Origin: Eubacterium ruminantium
Lineage (GTDB): Bacteria; Bacillota; Clostridia; Lachnospirales; Lachnospiraceae
Assembly: GCF_900167085.1 (NCBI RefSeq)
Contig: NZ_FUXA01000014.1
Location: forward strand, 1 to 64,000
Direction: 5' to 3'
Length of the DNA: 64,000 nucleotides
Both the position numbers and the translations under genes were made by a program. Below the pieces are notes generated by a model. That model was not told the origin of the DNA, ran no database searches, and saw nothing but the letters and a program-made list of their open reading frames with translations. Of this stretch, positions 53,485 through 63,631 are shown piece by piece (the first letter of the stretch is position 1; each line of letters starts with the position of its first letter).

Positions 53485-54747
53485 ATGAAGAAAAAATTAG
53501 TTGCAGGCTTATTAGCCACAGCGATGGTTGCATCTGTATTCACAGGTTGCGGCAAGAAGTCAGACAAGAAGTCTGAGAACAAGGAATCCCTTGAAGTAAC
53601 GGCAGAAGACAAGGGAGAGATCAAACTTTGGATTGCAGATAACACTGTAGATTTCACAAAGAGTGAAATTGACAAGTTCTTTGAAGCTAATCCTAACTAT
53701 GCAGGATTTACAGTTTCAATTGAGCCTGTAGGTGAAGGCGATGCTGCTACAAATATGATCACAGACGTTCAGGGTGGTGCAGATATCTACGGATTCGCTC
53801 AGGATCAGCTCGCAAGACTTGTTTCTGCAGGAGCAATCGCACCTGTACCAAAGAGTGGACAGGAATGGATTGAACAGCAGAACGATGCAGGTGCTTACGG
53901 CGCTGCTACTTTTGATGGTACAACATATGCATATCCACTTACATCTGATAACGGATATTTCTTATACTATGATAAGAGCGTTGTAACAGATCCTTCAAAG
54001 CTTGAGTCAATCATTGCTGATTGTGAGAAGGCTGGCAAAGGTTTTTATATGGAAATCAACTCAGGTTGGTATAGTACAGCTTTCTTCTTTGGTACAGGAT
54101 GTAAGCTTGAGTACGGTATCAACAGTGATGGAAAACTTGATTCATCAACAGTAACATATGCATCAGAAGATGGTGTTAAGGCTATGAAGGCTATTATTAA
54201 TCTTCATAAGTCAAAGGCATTCGTTAACGGTTCAGTTGTAGGCAATGCTGCAAATGCTGCAGCTATCGTTTCAGGTACATGGGATTCAGGTGCTGCACAG
54301 GATATGTTCGGTGCTAACTACGCATGTGCTAAGCTTCCTACATTTAATGTAGACGGAAAAGATTATCAGATGAGCGGATTTGGTGGATTTAAGCTTCTTG
54401 GTGTTAAGCCACAGACAGATTCAAAGAAGCTCGTTGTTTGTCAGGCACTTGCTAAGTTCCTTACAAGTGAAGAAGTTCAGATTGCCAGATTTGATGCTGT
54501 AGGTTGGGGTCCATCAAACAAGGCAGCACAGCAGAGCGATAAGGTTAAAGCAGATCCTGCTCTTACAGCTCTTGCAGAACAGCTTAGTTATACAATTCCT
54601 CAGGGACAGTATCCTAATGAGTTTTGGGATCTCGCTAAGGGACTTGGTGATTCAATTATTTCAGGTGATTTTGATAACGCTTCAGATGATGACATTATGA
54701 AAGCACTTACAGATTTCCAGAATACTTGTGAAAGCTACGCAAAATAA
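53485..54747 (+). CDS. Oligosaccharide ABC transporter substrate-binding lipoprotein (MalE-like)
   Basis: A 420-residue lipoprotein with signal peptide MKKKLVAGLLATAMVASVFTGC (lipobox Cys at residue 22) and the fold of family 1 sugar-binding proteins: GEIKLWIADN, AYPLTSDNGYFLYYDK, AAIVSGTWDSGAAQDMFG, YQMSGFGGFKLLGV. It should capture malto- or galacto-oligosaccharides outside the cell. AGGAGG lies before the ATG at 53485; the frame is open upstream to 53404. A strong terminator follows, so it is probably made in excess over the permeases. Confidence 0.88.
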   Translation: MKKKLVAGLLATAMVASVFTGCGKKSDKKSENKESLEVTAEDKGEIKLWIADNTVDFTKSEIDKFFEANPNYAGFTVSIEPVGEGDAATNMITDVQGGADIYGFAQDQLARLVSAGAIAPVPKSGQEWIEQQNDAGAYGAATFDGTTYAYPLTSDNGYFLYYDKSVVTDPSKLESIIADCEKAGKGFYMEINSGWYSTAFFFGTGCKLEYGINSDGKLDSSTVTYASEDGVKAMKAIINLHKSKAFVNGSVVGNAANAAAIVSGTWDSGAAQDMFGANYACAKLPTFNVDGKDYQMSGFGGFKLLGVKPQTDSKKLVVCQALAKFLTSEEVQIARFDAVGWGPSNKAAQQSDKVKADPALTALAEQLSYTIPQGQYPNEFWDLAKGLGDSIISGDFDNASDDDIMKALTDFQNTCESYAK

Positions 54748-54770
54748 TTAGACTTAAGATGAAGTAACAG

Positions 54771-54802
54771 GGCGGGAATCGGGTTTTACTCCCGCCTTTT
54801 TA
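54771..54802 (+). terminator. Terminator between the binding protein and the permeases
   Basis: GGCGGGA / TCCCGCC followed by TTTTT. Partial readthrough would lower permease levels relative to the binding protein. Confidence 0.85.
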
Positions 54803-54857
54803 CATAAAAAAGACATTTAAATGTTAAAAAATTACGGTTTAGAATCCGGAGGGGACT

Positions 54858-56270
54858 ATGAATAAGTCAATTGCATCAACTTCAGAAAAGAAGCGTAAAA
54901 GCAAAATAGGAACCTTCTTCAAAATTGTCGGATCAGAATTTAAGGAGATTGGAACAACATTTACAAAAGGAACTTGGTTCACTAAAGTTTCATGTTTTAT
55001 TCCGGGTCTCGGACAGATTTTAAGAGGACAGTTTGCAAGAGGTATAATGTTCCTTCTTATAGAAGGTGGACTTCTTTTCTATATCTTCGGTGTTGGAATG
55101 CCATATCTTCAAGATTTTGGTACGCTTGGTACAGAAACAAGCGGATACAATGATTATGGCGTAATGACATATGGAGATAACTCTTTCTTCATCCTTCTTT
55201 ATGGCCTTTTGACCATAACAGCCATTTTTCTTGTAATCCTTTTTTGGAGGATTAATCTCAAACAGAATAAGAAGGTAGATGACCTTCTTAGAGAAAACAG
55301 AATGATTCCTACTAATAAGCAGGATCTTCATTCACTTATTGACAGTAACTTTGACAAGACATTACTTGCACTTCCTGTGATAGGTATTTTCCTGTTTACA
55401 GTACTTCCGATCATGTTCATGATCTGTATAGCATTTACAAATTATGACATGGATCATACACCACCGGGAAAACTTTTTTCCTGGGTTGGATTTGACAACT
55501 TTAAAGAGATTTTTAGTTTTGGCGGAACCGGTTTCGGTTCTACATTCTTTAAAGTCCTTGCATGGACACTTATTTGGGCATTCTTTGCAACATTCCTAAA
55601 CTATTTCCTCGGAATGGCACTTGCATTGCTCATCAACAAAAAGGGAATTAAATTTAAGAAGATGTGGAGAACGATCCTCATTGTTACGATCGCTGTTCCA
55701 CAGTTTGTATCACTTCTTTACGTAGGAAAGATGTTCGCAGCAGATGGCATTGTTAATACCTATCTCTTGAAATGGGGATGGATATCCAGGGCGATACCTT
55801 TCTGGACCAATCCTACATTGGCACAGGTACTTGTTATTATTATAAATCTCTGGGTAGGTATTCCTTATCTCGTTCTTATAGCAACCGGTCTTCTCATGAA
55901 TATTCCGGCTGACTTATATGAAAGTGCGAGAATCGACGGAGCTACTAATATTCAGATGTTCTTCAAGATAACACTTCCATATATGCTGTTTGTTACAGGA
56001 CCATTCCTTCTTACACAGTTTATTGGAAATATCAATAACTTCAACGTAATTTACCTGTTGACGACAGGTCAGCCGCTTTCGACAAAGCTGTCGAATAATG
56101 CAGGTTATACAGACCTCCTTGTAACATGGCTTTACAAGATGACAGTTAACAGTTCAAATTACAAGATGGCAGCGGTAATTGGTATCATGGTATTCGTAGT
56201 AGTTGCGGTTGTATCTCTCATCGTGTATAACCTGATGCCTTCAGTAAAAGATGAGGAGGAATTCCAGTAA
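54858..56270 (+). CDS. ABC transporter permease MalF/GanP-like
   Basis: A 470-residue inner-membrane protein. An N-terminal extension of about 170 residues holds two or three additional helices. The permease domain has the ATPase-contact EAA loop YESARIDGATNIQMFFKITLPYMLF. This long form fits the MalF/GanP group of Firmicutes. GGAGGGG lies before the ATG. The final TAA overlaps the ATG of the next gene by one base. The ATPase subunit (MsmK/MalK) is not in this window and is probably shared. Confidence 0.88.
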   Translation: MNKSIASTSEKKRKSKIGTFFKIVGSEFKEIGTTFTKGTWFTKVSCFIPGLGQILRGQFARGIMFLLIEGGLLFYIFGVGMPYLQDFGTLGTETSGYNDYGVMTYGDNSFFILLYGLLTITAIFLVILFWRINLKQNKKVDDLLRENRMIPTNKQDLHSLIDSNFDKTLLALPVIGIFLFTVLPIMFMICIAFTNYDMDHTPPGKLFSWVGFDNFKEIFSFGGTGFGSTFFKVLAWTLIWAFFATFLNYFLGMALALLINKKGIKFKKMWRTILIVTIAVPQFVSLLYVGKMFAADGIVNTYLLKWGWISRAIPFWTNPTLAQVLVIIINLWVGIPYLVLIATGLLMNIPADLYESARIDGATNIQMFFKITLPYMLFVTGPFLLTQFIGNINNFNVIYLLTTGQPLSTKLSNNAGYTDLLVTWLYKMTVNSSNYKMAAVIGIMVFVVVAVVSLIVYNLMPSVKDEEEFQ

Positions 56271-57127
56271 TGAAAGCGAAAAAAAGAGCAAATCTTGCAG
56301 TATCATATCTGGTACTCATCATTATAAGTATTATTTGGCTGTTCCCATTTGTATGTCTCGTTTTACAGAGTTTTAGAGGATACGGTGCAGCTGACGGCGG
56401 CGGAGGAATGGTAAATTACCTTCTTCCGAAGAGATGGACACTCGATTCATATAAATATCTTTTCAATGGAGAGAGTAAGTTCTTAAGATGGTATATGAAT
56501 ACACTTATCATCGCGATTGCAGTAACACTTGTACAGTCACTTGTTGTAGTATGTGTAAGTTACGCACTTTCAAGAATGAGATTTAAGGGAAGAAAGCTTC
56601 TCATGAATATCTGGCTTGTTCTTGGAATGTTCCCTGGCTTCCTTACAATGATCTGTCTTTACTTCCTTCTTAAGTCTATCGGACTTACACAGGAAGGAGC
56701 AGTACCGGGACTTATACTTATAGCGGCTGCCGGATCCGGAATGGGATATTATGTATGTAAAGGTTACTTTGATACAATCCCGAGATCACTTGATGAAGCT
56801 GCAAGAATAGATGGAGCAACAAGAATGCAGATCATGACTATTCTTATTGCACCTCTTTCAAAACCAATAATTATATATCAGCTCCTCGTTGCATTCATGG
56901 CACCTTGGTGTGATTATATATTTGCTTCTTACATTGCATTTGGCCACAGTGATAGTTACAACGTTGCCGTTGCCCTTCAGAAATGGGTATGGACAAACGA
57001 TTATCAGGGATATTTCACAAGATTCTGCGCGGGCGGTATCTTGGTAGCAATACCGGTAACAATACTCTTCATGTGCTTACAGAGGTACTATGTTGAAGGA
57101 GTTACAGGTGGTGCCGTTAAGGGTTAA
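56270..57127 (+). CDS. ABC transporter permease MalG/GanQ-like
   Basis: A 285-residue permease with six helices and the EAA loop LDEAARIDGATRMQIMTILIAPLSKP. It is the second membrane subunit of the sugar importer, coupled to the preceding gene by a one-base overlap. Ribosome site GAGGAGG lies inside the upstream gene's end. Confidence 0.9.
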   Translation: MKAKKRANLAVSYLVLIIISIIWLFPFVCLVLQSFRGYGAADGGGGMVNYLLPKRWTLDSYKYLFNGESKFLRWYMNTLIIAIAVTLVQSLVVVCVSYALSRMRFKGRKLLMNIWLVLGMFPGFLTMICLYFLLKSIGLTQEGAVPGLILIAAAGSGMGYYVCKGYFDTIPRSLDEAARIDGATRMQIMTILIAPLSKPIIIYQLLVAFMAPWCDYIFASYIAFGHSDSYNVAVALQKWVWTNDYQGYFTRFCAGGILVAIPVTILFMCLQRYYVEGVTGGAVKG

Positions 57128-57170
57128 TGCAATAAATATTATTTTATCGAATTATGTTTTAGCACTTATA

Positions 57171-57261
57171 GGCCGGTTCAGTTTCATAAATGTGATTCTG
57201 GACCGGTCTAATGCTAACCTAATCATAGTTCATATGTATTAGGCCGGACACGTTATCCGGC
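57171..57261 (+). promoter_or_regulatory. Two hairpins before the second LacI gene
   Basis: GGCCGGTTCAG / CTGGACCGGTC (57171-57209) and GCCGGA / TCCGGC (57243-57261). Neither is followed by a T-run. The first could end the transporter transcript. The second lies just before the LacI ribosome site (AAAAAGGG). Confidence 0.4.
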
Positions 57262-57277
57262 AAAAAGGGATTTATTT

Positions 57278-58273
57278 ATGGATGAAAAGATAACTATCGA
57301 TGATATAGCTGAAGCTCTTGGTGTTTCCAAAACTACTGTATCAAGAGCGGTATCGGGAAAAGGAAGAATCAGCGAAGTTACCAGGGCTCGGGTGCTTGAC
57401 TATATTGAAAAGCACAATTATAACCCCAACCCACTTGCCAGGGGACTTGCGGAGAATAAGACATACAACATAGCTGTTGTATGGCCAGAAGATTATGAGG
57501 CTGTTGATCTTCCGTTCTTTCAGCGCTGCATCATGGGTGTTAACCGAGTAGTTGCGGAACAGGGATATGATATAATCATTTCTATGGTTAATGACGACAA
57601 TCTAACAAATCTTAAAAGAGTTGTGGAGCATAAGAAAGTAGACGGTGTTATCTTAACAAGAACTTTGGTAAATGATAAACCGGCTGACTATCTTAAAAGT
57701 TCAGGCATGCCATTTGTTGCTATCGGAAGCAGTGATGATGATTCTATAGTTCAGGTTGATAACAATAACCTTGAGGCCTGCAGGGAACTCACGTCGATCC
57801 TTATTTCCAAAGGATCTAAGAAAATAGCCATTATTGGTGGTAACAGCAATCATGTGATAACCCGAACAAGACTTAGGGGCTATACAGAAGCGTTCAAAAA
57901 TGATAACATAAATTATGACCCGGAACTTGTTTTTCTTGATTCGGATGATTCAATCAAGATCACCGGGATAATAGAAGAACTTGTTGCAAAAAAGGTCGAC
58001 ACTGTAATCTGTATGGATGATGAAATTGTAGGGCAAGTTTTAACAAGCTGTCGCAGAAAGCATATCAGGATACCTGAGGATATTAAGGTTGCTTCATTTT
58101 ATAACAGTACAATTTTAGATAATATGATGCCTTCGGTTACATCGCTTAACTTTGACGACACTAATCTTGGTGCCGTTGCCGCGAAGGCGCTTATGAATAT
58201 TATAGACGGGAAAAATGTAAGAAAACGTATAGAGTCTTCTTACGAAATAGTTTTAAAAGACAGTACAAAGTAA
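57278..58273 (+). CDS. LacI-family sugar-responsive repressor
   Basis: A 331-residue regulator with N-terminal HTH (TIDDIAEALGVSKTTVSRAVSGKGRISEVTRARVLDYI) and a hinge NYNPNPLARGLAENKTYNIAVVW, then a ribose-binding-type effector domain ending in the usual dimerisation region. It is intact, unlike the LacI gene at 44.7-45.8 kb, and lies between the transporter and the galactanase. It could repress one or both; the palindrome at 53361-53370 is a candidate site. Confidence 0.9.
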   Translation: MDEKITIDDIAEALGVSKTTVSRAVSGKGRISEVTRARVLDYIEKHNYNPNPLARGLAENKTYNIAVVWPEDYEAVDLPFFQRCIMGVNRVVAEQGYDIIISMVNDDNLTNLKRVVEHKKVDGVILTRTLVNDKPADYLKSSGMPFVAIGSSDDDSIVQVDNNNLEACRELTSILISKGSKKIAIIGGNSNHVITRTRLRGYTEAFKNDNINYDPELVFLDSDDSIKITGIIEELVAKKVDTVICMDDEIVGQVLTSCRRKHIRIPEDIKVASFYNSTILDNMMPSVTSLNFDDTNLGAVAAKALMNIIDGKNVRKRIESSYEIVLKDSTK

Positions 58274-58288
58274 AAGGGGGGGATTTGT

Positions 58289-60628
58289 ATGTTTAAGGGC
58301 TTGTTTACAAAAACTGCCGTTTGTTTTGCTACGGCAGTTTTACTTTTATCTGGAGCAAAGCAGGGGAAAAGTCTTGGGAGTAAGGCGTATGATGAGGATG
58401 TGAAAAATGCATCTCAGTACGATGAGACTGTAGATTATATATCTCAATACGATGGACAAGACCGAAACGTAATTTATTTTGATGAGGATGAAGTAACACC
58501 GGGGGACAGTGATGCTGATTCAGGTGAACTATATGTAGAACAGATAGAACTTCCGGAAGATTTTTATACGGGAGTCGATATTTCTTCATATCTTTCAGAG
58601 AAAGAAAGCGGCGTAATATATTATGATTACGATGGTAATAAACTCGATGATAAAGGATTCTTTTTATTTCTAAAAAGTTGTGGGATCAATACAGTAAGAA
58701 TAAGAGTCTGGAACAATCCTTATGATGCGGAAGGCAATGGTTACGGCGGAGGAAACTGTGATATCAACAGGGCTGTGATAATGGGAAAATTTGCTGTTGA
58801 TGCGGGACTGAAAGTCCTGATTGATTTTCATTATTCTGACTTTTGGGCTGATCCTGGCAAGCAAAGTGCGCCTAAGGAATGGACAGGAATGAGCCTTGAT
58901 GAAAAGGCAGTAGCACTTCATGACTATACAGTTTCTTGTCTGGAAATGCTTAAAGCTGAAGGTGTCACTCCTGAGATAGTACAGATTGGAAATGAAACAA
59001 CAAAAGGATTTTGCGGAGAGACATCATGGACAGAGATATGCAAGCTTCTTAAAGCAGGAAGTGATGCGGTTCATGAAGTGTTGCCGGAAACAAAAAGAGC
59101 GGTTCATTTCACAAATCCCAACAGTGAAAATTATTATGCCTATGCAAGATATCTTGATAATAATTCGGTAGATTATGAAATATTCGCAACTTCATATTAT
59201 CCTTTCTGGCATGGGGATTATGATAATCTGAAAACTCAACTTGAATATGTAACAAGTAATTTCGATAAAGATGTAATGGTTGTGGAAACGTCATACGTTT
59301 ATACATACGACGATGGTGACGGCTTTTCAAATACCATAGGCGAAGGAACTCCCGGAGTTGCAATGAATTATATGATCAGCGAGCAGGGACAGGCCAATCT
59401 TATTCATGATGTAACGAAGACGGTTACGGAATTCGGGGATCATGGCGTCGGTGTATTTTACTGGGAGCCTGCATGGATACCTGTAAGAAGGCTAAGTGAT
59501 CCGGAAACCCAGCAGGTTGAAGATAACAATGTGCTTTGGGAAAAATACGGTTCCGGCTGGGCAACAAGATATAGCGGAGAGTATGATAAAGACGCACGAG
59601 AATGGTTTGGCGGATCCGCTGTTGATAATCAGGCATTATTTGATTTTGACGGACATCCTTTAAGATCATTAAAAATATTCAATCTTATCAGAAACGGTTC
59701 TGATGGAAAGTACGGCATCGTTGATATAGAAGTTGATGACGTTACAGCAGGAGCGGGTGATGAGATAGCTCTTCCAAATATGGCTGTCCTCAGATATACG
59801 GATGATAAAAAAGTCGAGGCGAATGTATCCTGGGATCAAAATGATATAGATAAAGTTACTTCGTCCGGAAGCGGAGAATATGTTGTTAAAGGCAAGGTTT
59901 CTGTGGGTGATACGGACTATGATGTAAGCTGCAACGTTAAAGTGAGCAGTGAGAATCTTCTTAAAAATCCGGGATTCGAAGAACCGGAAATGAAATACTG
60001 GACCATCACTGATGATAACAGTAAAGGGCAGGCCTGTGTATCCAGAAAAAATGATACGAGTAATGTAAGAAATGGTGAATACTGTCTTCAATTCTGGAGC
60101 GGAGAACCTATTTCATACAGGGTTGAGCAGACTGTATTTCTTAAAAAAGGAAGATATGTTCTCGGAAGCTGGATTGAAGGCGGAGACGCGGGAACCGGCG
60201 CGGAATTCAAGTTATATGCTAAAAATGATAAGGATGTATATTCAGTTGATACAGAAGTTACCTCGTGGAAAGAATATAAAAATCCTGAGATTAATGACAT
60301 TGTAATAGATGAAGACGGTACAAAGCTTACAATCGGTGTTTCTGTAAAATGCGATGCTAACGGATGGGGTGCATGGGATGATTTCTATCTTTACAGCCTT
60401 GACGGAAATGGCGGAGTAATGCCGGGGATGGAATATGACAGCACTGAAACTACGGAAAAGCTTACCGAAACATCTGAAGAGGTGGAGAAAACTACAACCA
60501 CTGAAGAAAAAAATGAGAAAAAAAGCGCCGGAACTAGTGTTTTGACAATCATTTTACTGGTGATATCATTTATATTTATACTTGCCGTTGTAGTTATAAT
60601 AATTAAAAAAGCCAAAGACAAAAATTAG
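58289..60628 (+). CDS. Surface-anchored GH53 endo-beta-1,4-galactanase with CBM
   Basis: A 779-residue multidomain enzyme that cuts beta-1,4-galactan side chains of pectin. After an N-terminal signal helix comes the GH53 catalytic domain (about residues 85-470) with FYTGVDISSYLSEKESG, DFHYSDFWADPGKQ, the acid/base Glu in VQIGNET and the nucleophile Glu in VVETSYVY. An Ig-like region follows (480-555), then a CBM61-like jelly-roll (NLLKNPGFEEPEMKYW... to GAWDDFYLY), a Thr/Glu-rich linker and a C-terminal helix with basic tail (IIIKKAKDKN) that anchors it in the membrane. GGGGGGG lies before the ATG. Confidence 0.88.
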   Translation: MFKGLFTKTAVCFATAVLLLSGAKQGKSLGSKAYDEDVKNASQYDETVDYISQYDGQDRNVIYFDEDEVTPGDSDADSGELYVEQIELPEDFYTGVDISSYLSEKESGVIYYDYDGNKLDDKGFFLFLKSCGINTVRIRVWNNPYDAEGNGYGGGNCDINRAVIMGKFAVDAGLKVLIDFHYSDFWADPGKQSAPKEWTGMSLDEKAVALHDYTVSCLEMLKAEGVTPEIVQIGNETTKGFCGETSWTEICKLLKAGSDAVHEVLPETKRAVHFTNPNSENYYAYARYLDNNSVDYEIFATSYYPFWHGDYDNLKTQLEYVTSNFDKDVMVVETSYVYTYDDGDGFSNTIGEGTPGVAMNYMISEQGQANLIHDVTKTVTEFGDHGVGVFYWEPAWIPVRRLSDPETQQVEDNNVLWEKYGSGWATRYSGEYDKDAREWFGGSAVDNQALFDFDGHPLRSLKIFNLIRNGSDGKYGIVDIEVDDVTAGAGDEIALPNMAVLRYTDDKKVEANVSWDQNDIDKVTSSGSGEYVVKGKVSVGDTDYDVSCNVKVSSENLLKNPGFEEPEMKYWTITDDNSKGQACVSRKNDTSNVRNGEYCLQFWSGEPISYRVEQTVFLKKGRYVLGSWIEGGDAGTGAEFKLYAKNDKDVYSVDTEVTSWKEYKNPEINDIVIDEDGTKLTIGVSVKCDANGWGAWDDFYLYSLDGNGGVMPGMEYDSTETTEKLTETSEEVEKTTTTEEKNEKKSAGTSVLTIILLVISFIFILAVVVIIIKKAKDKN

Positions 60629-60660
60629 TTTTATCAAACTATATATGTTATGTTAAAATG

Positions 60661-60693
60661 ATGGAAGTGATAATTTTATCGCTTCCATTTTTT
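60661..60693 (+). terminator. Terminator after the galactanase gene
   Basis: ATGGAAGTGATAA / TTATCGCTTCCAT (one wobble pair), then TTTTTT. Confidence 0.85.
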
Positions 60694-60728
60694 AAGTGGT
60701 CATTTTAGATAATAGGAGGGAACGGAGT

Positions 60729-61391
60729 ATGGCAAAGTACAGATGCAAAATTTGCGGGGCAATATTTGAAGTACCGGATGGACAGGAAGCGGTTTGTCCT
60801 GTATGTAAGGCAACAGGTGACAATCTTGAATTGGTTGAGGAGGAGACACAAGAGATGAATAAGTACGCAGGAACACAGACAGAGAAGAATTTACAGGCTG
60901 CATTCGCAGGTGAATCACAGGCTAGAAACAAATATACATATTTTGCTTCAGTAGCAAAGAAAGAAGGTTTTGAACAGATTTCAGCTATCTTCCTTAAGAC
61001 AGCTGACAACGAGAAGGAACATGCTAAGATGTGGTTTAAGGAACTTGGCGGTATCGGAGATACAGTTACAAACCTTAAGGCTGCTGCAGATGGCGAGAAC
61101 TTCGAGTGGACAGATATGTATGAGGATTTCGCAAAGACAGCTGAAGCTGAAGGATTCCCTGAACTTGCTGCAAAGTTTAGAGGAGTTGGCGAGATCGAGA
61201 AGCATCATGAAGAGAGATACAGAGCTCTTATCAACAATATCGAGACAGCTCAGGTATTTGAGAAGAGTACAGTTAAGGTATGGGAGTGCCGTAACTGCGG
61301 ACATATTGTAGTAGGTACAAAGGCACCTGATGTATGTCCTGTATGTAATCATCCACAGAGCTTCTTCGAAGTACATGAGGAAAATTACTAA
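60729..61391 (+). CDS. rbr: Rubrerythrin with rubredoxin domains at both ends
   Basis: A 220-residue non-heme iron peroxidase that protects anaerobes from hydrogen peroxide. It has an N-terminal rubredoxin-like domain ([25 protein letters not shown]), a ferritin-like di-iron four-helix bundle ([37 protein letters not shown]) and a C-terminal rubredoxin domain (WECRNCG, CPVC). The extra N-terminal domain is not in standard rubrerythrin. ATG at 60729 is preceded by AGGAGGG. A second ribosome site, GAGGAGGAG at 60837-60845, lies before ATG 60855, where a normal-length rubrerythrin would start. Confidence 0.92.
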   Translation: MAKYRCKICGAIFEVPDGQEAVCPVCKATGDNLELVEEETQEMNKYAGTQTEKNLQAAFAGESQARNKYTYFASVAKKEGFEQISAIFLKTADNEKEHAKMWFKELGGIGDTVTNLKAAADGENFEWTDMYEDFAKTAEAEGFPELAAKFRGVGEIEKHHEERYRALINNIETAQVFEKSTVKVWECRNCGHIVVGTKAPDVCPVCNHPQSFFEVHEENY

Positions 61392-61532
61392 GATATATTT
61401 CCGGAAAGCGATTTAATCTTGGAAGTTTAATTAAGCTGTATATTGCAGCGGGTGATTTAATCACATCATTATGATTAAGTCGTATAATTTCAGCATTTAA
61501 AAGGTTTTAAAAGTTTTATAACATGATATAAT

Positions 61533-61575
61533 AAGACTTTGGTCGGATTGATAAAGTTCGGCCGAAGTCTTTTTA
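61533..61575 (+). terminator. Terminator before the topoisomerase genes
   Basis: AAGACTTTGGTCG / CGGCCGAAGTCTT followed by TTTTATTTT. Confidence 0.8.
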
Positions 61576-61701
61576 TTTTACCCGGGTTTACTATGGAAAG
61601 ATTTAACGATATATGGTATTATGACCGGGTGTGATTTTGAAAAACAGCGGCTTTTTCGTAAGGCCGTTACAATATATTGGAAGTCAGAAAGTGAGATAGT
61701 T

Positions 61702-63603
61702 ATGGCATATAATGCAGAGAAAATTACTGTTTTAAAGGGGCTCGAACCTGTAAGACTGCGTCCCGGAATGTATATAGGTAATACCGGAAGAGGCGGACTT
61801 AATCATTTGGTTCAGGAAATTATAGATAACTCTGTGGATGAACATCTTGCGGGTTATTGTAAAAATATAACTGTAGTGGTAAATGAAGACGGTTCCGCAA
61901 CGGTTTCCGACGACGGAAGAGGTGTTCCTGTGGATATGCATCCGACAGAGAAACAGCCTGCGGAGAGAGTTGTTTATACGGTTCTTCATGCAGGTGGAAA
62001 GTTTAATAGCAGTACTTATAAGATAAGCGGTGGTCTTCATGGTGTTGGTTCTGCAGTTGTAAATGCTTTAAGTAAGAAGCTTCTTGTAGATGTATACAGA
62101 AATGGATATGTATATCATGATACATATGCTTACGGAAGTCCTACAACAAAGCTTGTTGACGGCGAACTTCCAAAAGAAAAACTTACAAGAAAAAGAACAG
62201 GTACTACGGTTACTTTATATCCGGATGATACTATATTTGAAACTGTTAAATTTAAATGCAGTGCCATAAAGCAGCGTATTAAAGAAACAGCATATCTTAA
62301 TCCGGAGCTTACTATAACATTCCATAATAAGCGTGACGGTGAGGAACCTGAAGTATTTCACCAGCCGGGCGGCCTTTCGGCATTCGTAGAGGATGTTTCC
62401 GACGGACTTACTCATACATCGCCTGTTATCTCAATAACCGGTGAGAAGGATGGGATTTCGGCTGAAATAGTATTCGTTATGACTGAAGACGGTGATGAAA
62501 ATATCATCGGATTTACCAATAATATTACAAACCCTGAAGGCGGAACACATGTAACTGCATTTAAATCTGCTTTTGCGAAAGTTATTAATCAGTATGCAAG
62601 AAATGAACTCGGTCTTCTTAAAGATAAGGATGCAAATCTTTCGGGTGCGGACATAAGAAGCGGTATGACAGCTGTTATTTCTGTAAGACATCCTGATCCG
62701 CAGTTTGAAGGACAGACTAAGACAAAGCTTTCAAATACAGATGTTTTAAAAGCTGTTGATGATATAGTGAAAGAACAGCTGACAGTTTATTTCGACAGAA
62801 ATTATGAGGTTTTGAAAGATATAGCTGACAGGGCTGTTGCACTTTCCAAGAGAAGAGCAAATGAAAAGTCTAAGATCAACCTCAGCAAGTTTTCATTTGA
62901 AGGAAATGGAAAACTTGTTCGACAGGAGAGTAATGATGCTTCTAAATGTGAGCTCTTTATAGTCGAGGGTGATTCGGCCGGAGGCTCAGCAAAGTCAGCC
63001 AGAGACAGAAAATATCAGGCTATACTTCCTCTTCGTGGAAAGATACTTAATGTTGAAAAAGTACCTGTAAGTAAGGTGCTTGAAAATGCCGAGATAAAAG
63101 CCCTTATAAATGCATTTGGCTGCGGATTTATGCAGGGCTACGGAAATGATTTTGATATAGAAAAATTAAATTATAACAAGATCATCATCATGACTGATGC
63201 GGACGTGGACGGAGCTCATATTGCGACTCTTCTCCTTACATTTTTCTATAGATTTTATCCGGATCTTATCAATGAAGGTCATATTTATATTGCTATTCCA
63301 CCACTTTACAGAGTTGGTGAGGGTAAGAATATCAAATATCTTTATTCGGATACAGAGCTTGAAAAGTATAGAACGGCTCATCCTAAGAAATTCACAATCC
63401 AGAGATACAAAGGTCTTGGTGAGATGGATGCTGATCAGCTTTTTGAGACAACAATGGATGTGAATAACAGACTTCTTAAGCAGGTTTCAATAGACAGTAT
63501 GGCGGAGGCAACAGAGATAACTCATACACTTATGGGAAGCGATGTTGCACCAAGACGTCATTATATTGAAAAGCACAGCAGGGAAGCAAATATAGATTTA
63601 TAA
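61702..63603 (+). CDS. gyrB: Gyrase/topoisomerase IV B subunit (ATPase subunit)
   Basis: A 633-residue type IIA topoisomerase B subunit. The GHKL ATPase region has QEIIDNSVDEHLAGYC, VSDDGRGVPVD and SGGLHGVGSAVVNALS. The transducer ends in FEGQTKTKLSNTDV, closer to GyrB (QTKTKLGN) than to ParE. The TOPRIM region has FIVEGDSAGGSAKSARDR, IIIMTDADVDGAHI and the usual C-terminal RYKGLGEMDADQL. ATG 61702 is the likely start though the ribosome site is weak; the frame is open from 61621. It could be a second gyrase paralogue. Confidence 0.85.
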   Translation: MAYNAEKITVLKGLEPVRLRPGMYIGNTGRGGLNHLVQEIIDNSVDEHLAGYCKNITVVVNEDGSATVSDDGRGVPVDMHPTEKQPAERVVYTVLHAGGKFNSSTYKISGGLHGVGSAVVNALSKKLLVDVYRNGYVYHDTYAYGSPTTKLVDGELPKEKLTRKRTGTTVTLYPDDTIFETVKFKCSAIKQRIKETAYLNPELTITFHNKRDGEEPEVFHQPGGLSAFVEDVSDGLTHTSPVISITGEKDGISAEIVFVMTEDGDENIIGFTNNITNPEGGTHVTAFKSAFAKVINQYARNELGLLKDKDANLSGADIRSGMTAVISVRHPDPQFEGQTKTKLSNTDVLKAVDDIVKEQLTVYFDRNYEVLKDIADRAVALSKRRANEKSKINLSKFSFEGNGKLVRQESNDASKCELFIVEGDSAGGSAKSARDRKYQAILPLRGKILNVEKVPVSKVLENAEIKALINAFGCGFMQGYGNDFDIEKLNYNKIIIMTDADVDGAHIATLLLTFFYRFYPDLINEGHIYIAIPPLYRVGEGKNIKYLYSDTELEKYRTAHPKKFTIQRYKGLGEMDADQLFETTMDVNNRLLKQVSIDSMAEATEITHTLMGSDVAPRRHYIEKHSREANIDL

Positions 63604-63631
63604 TTAGAATTTTGTGATTTAAGGAGTTTTT

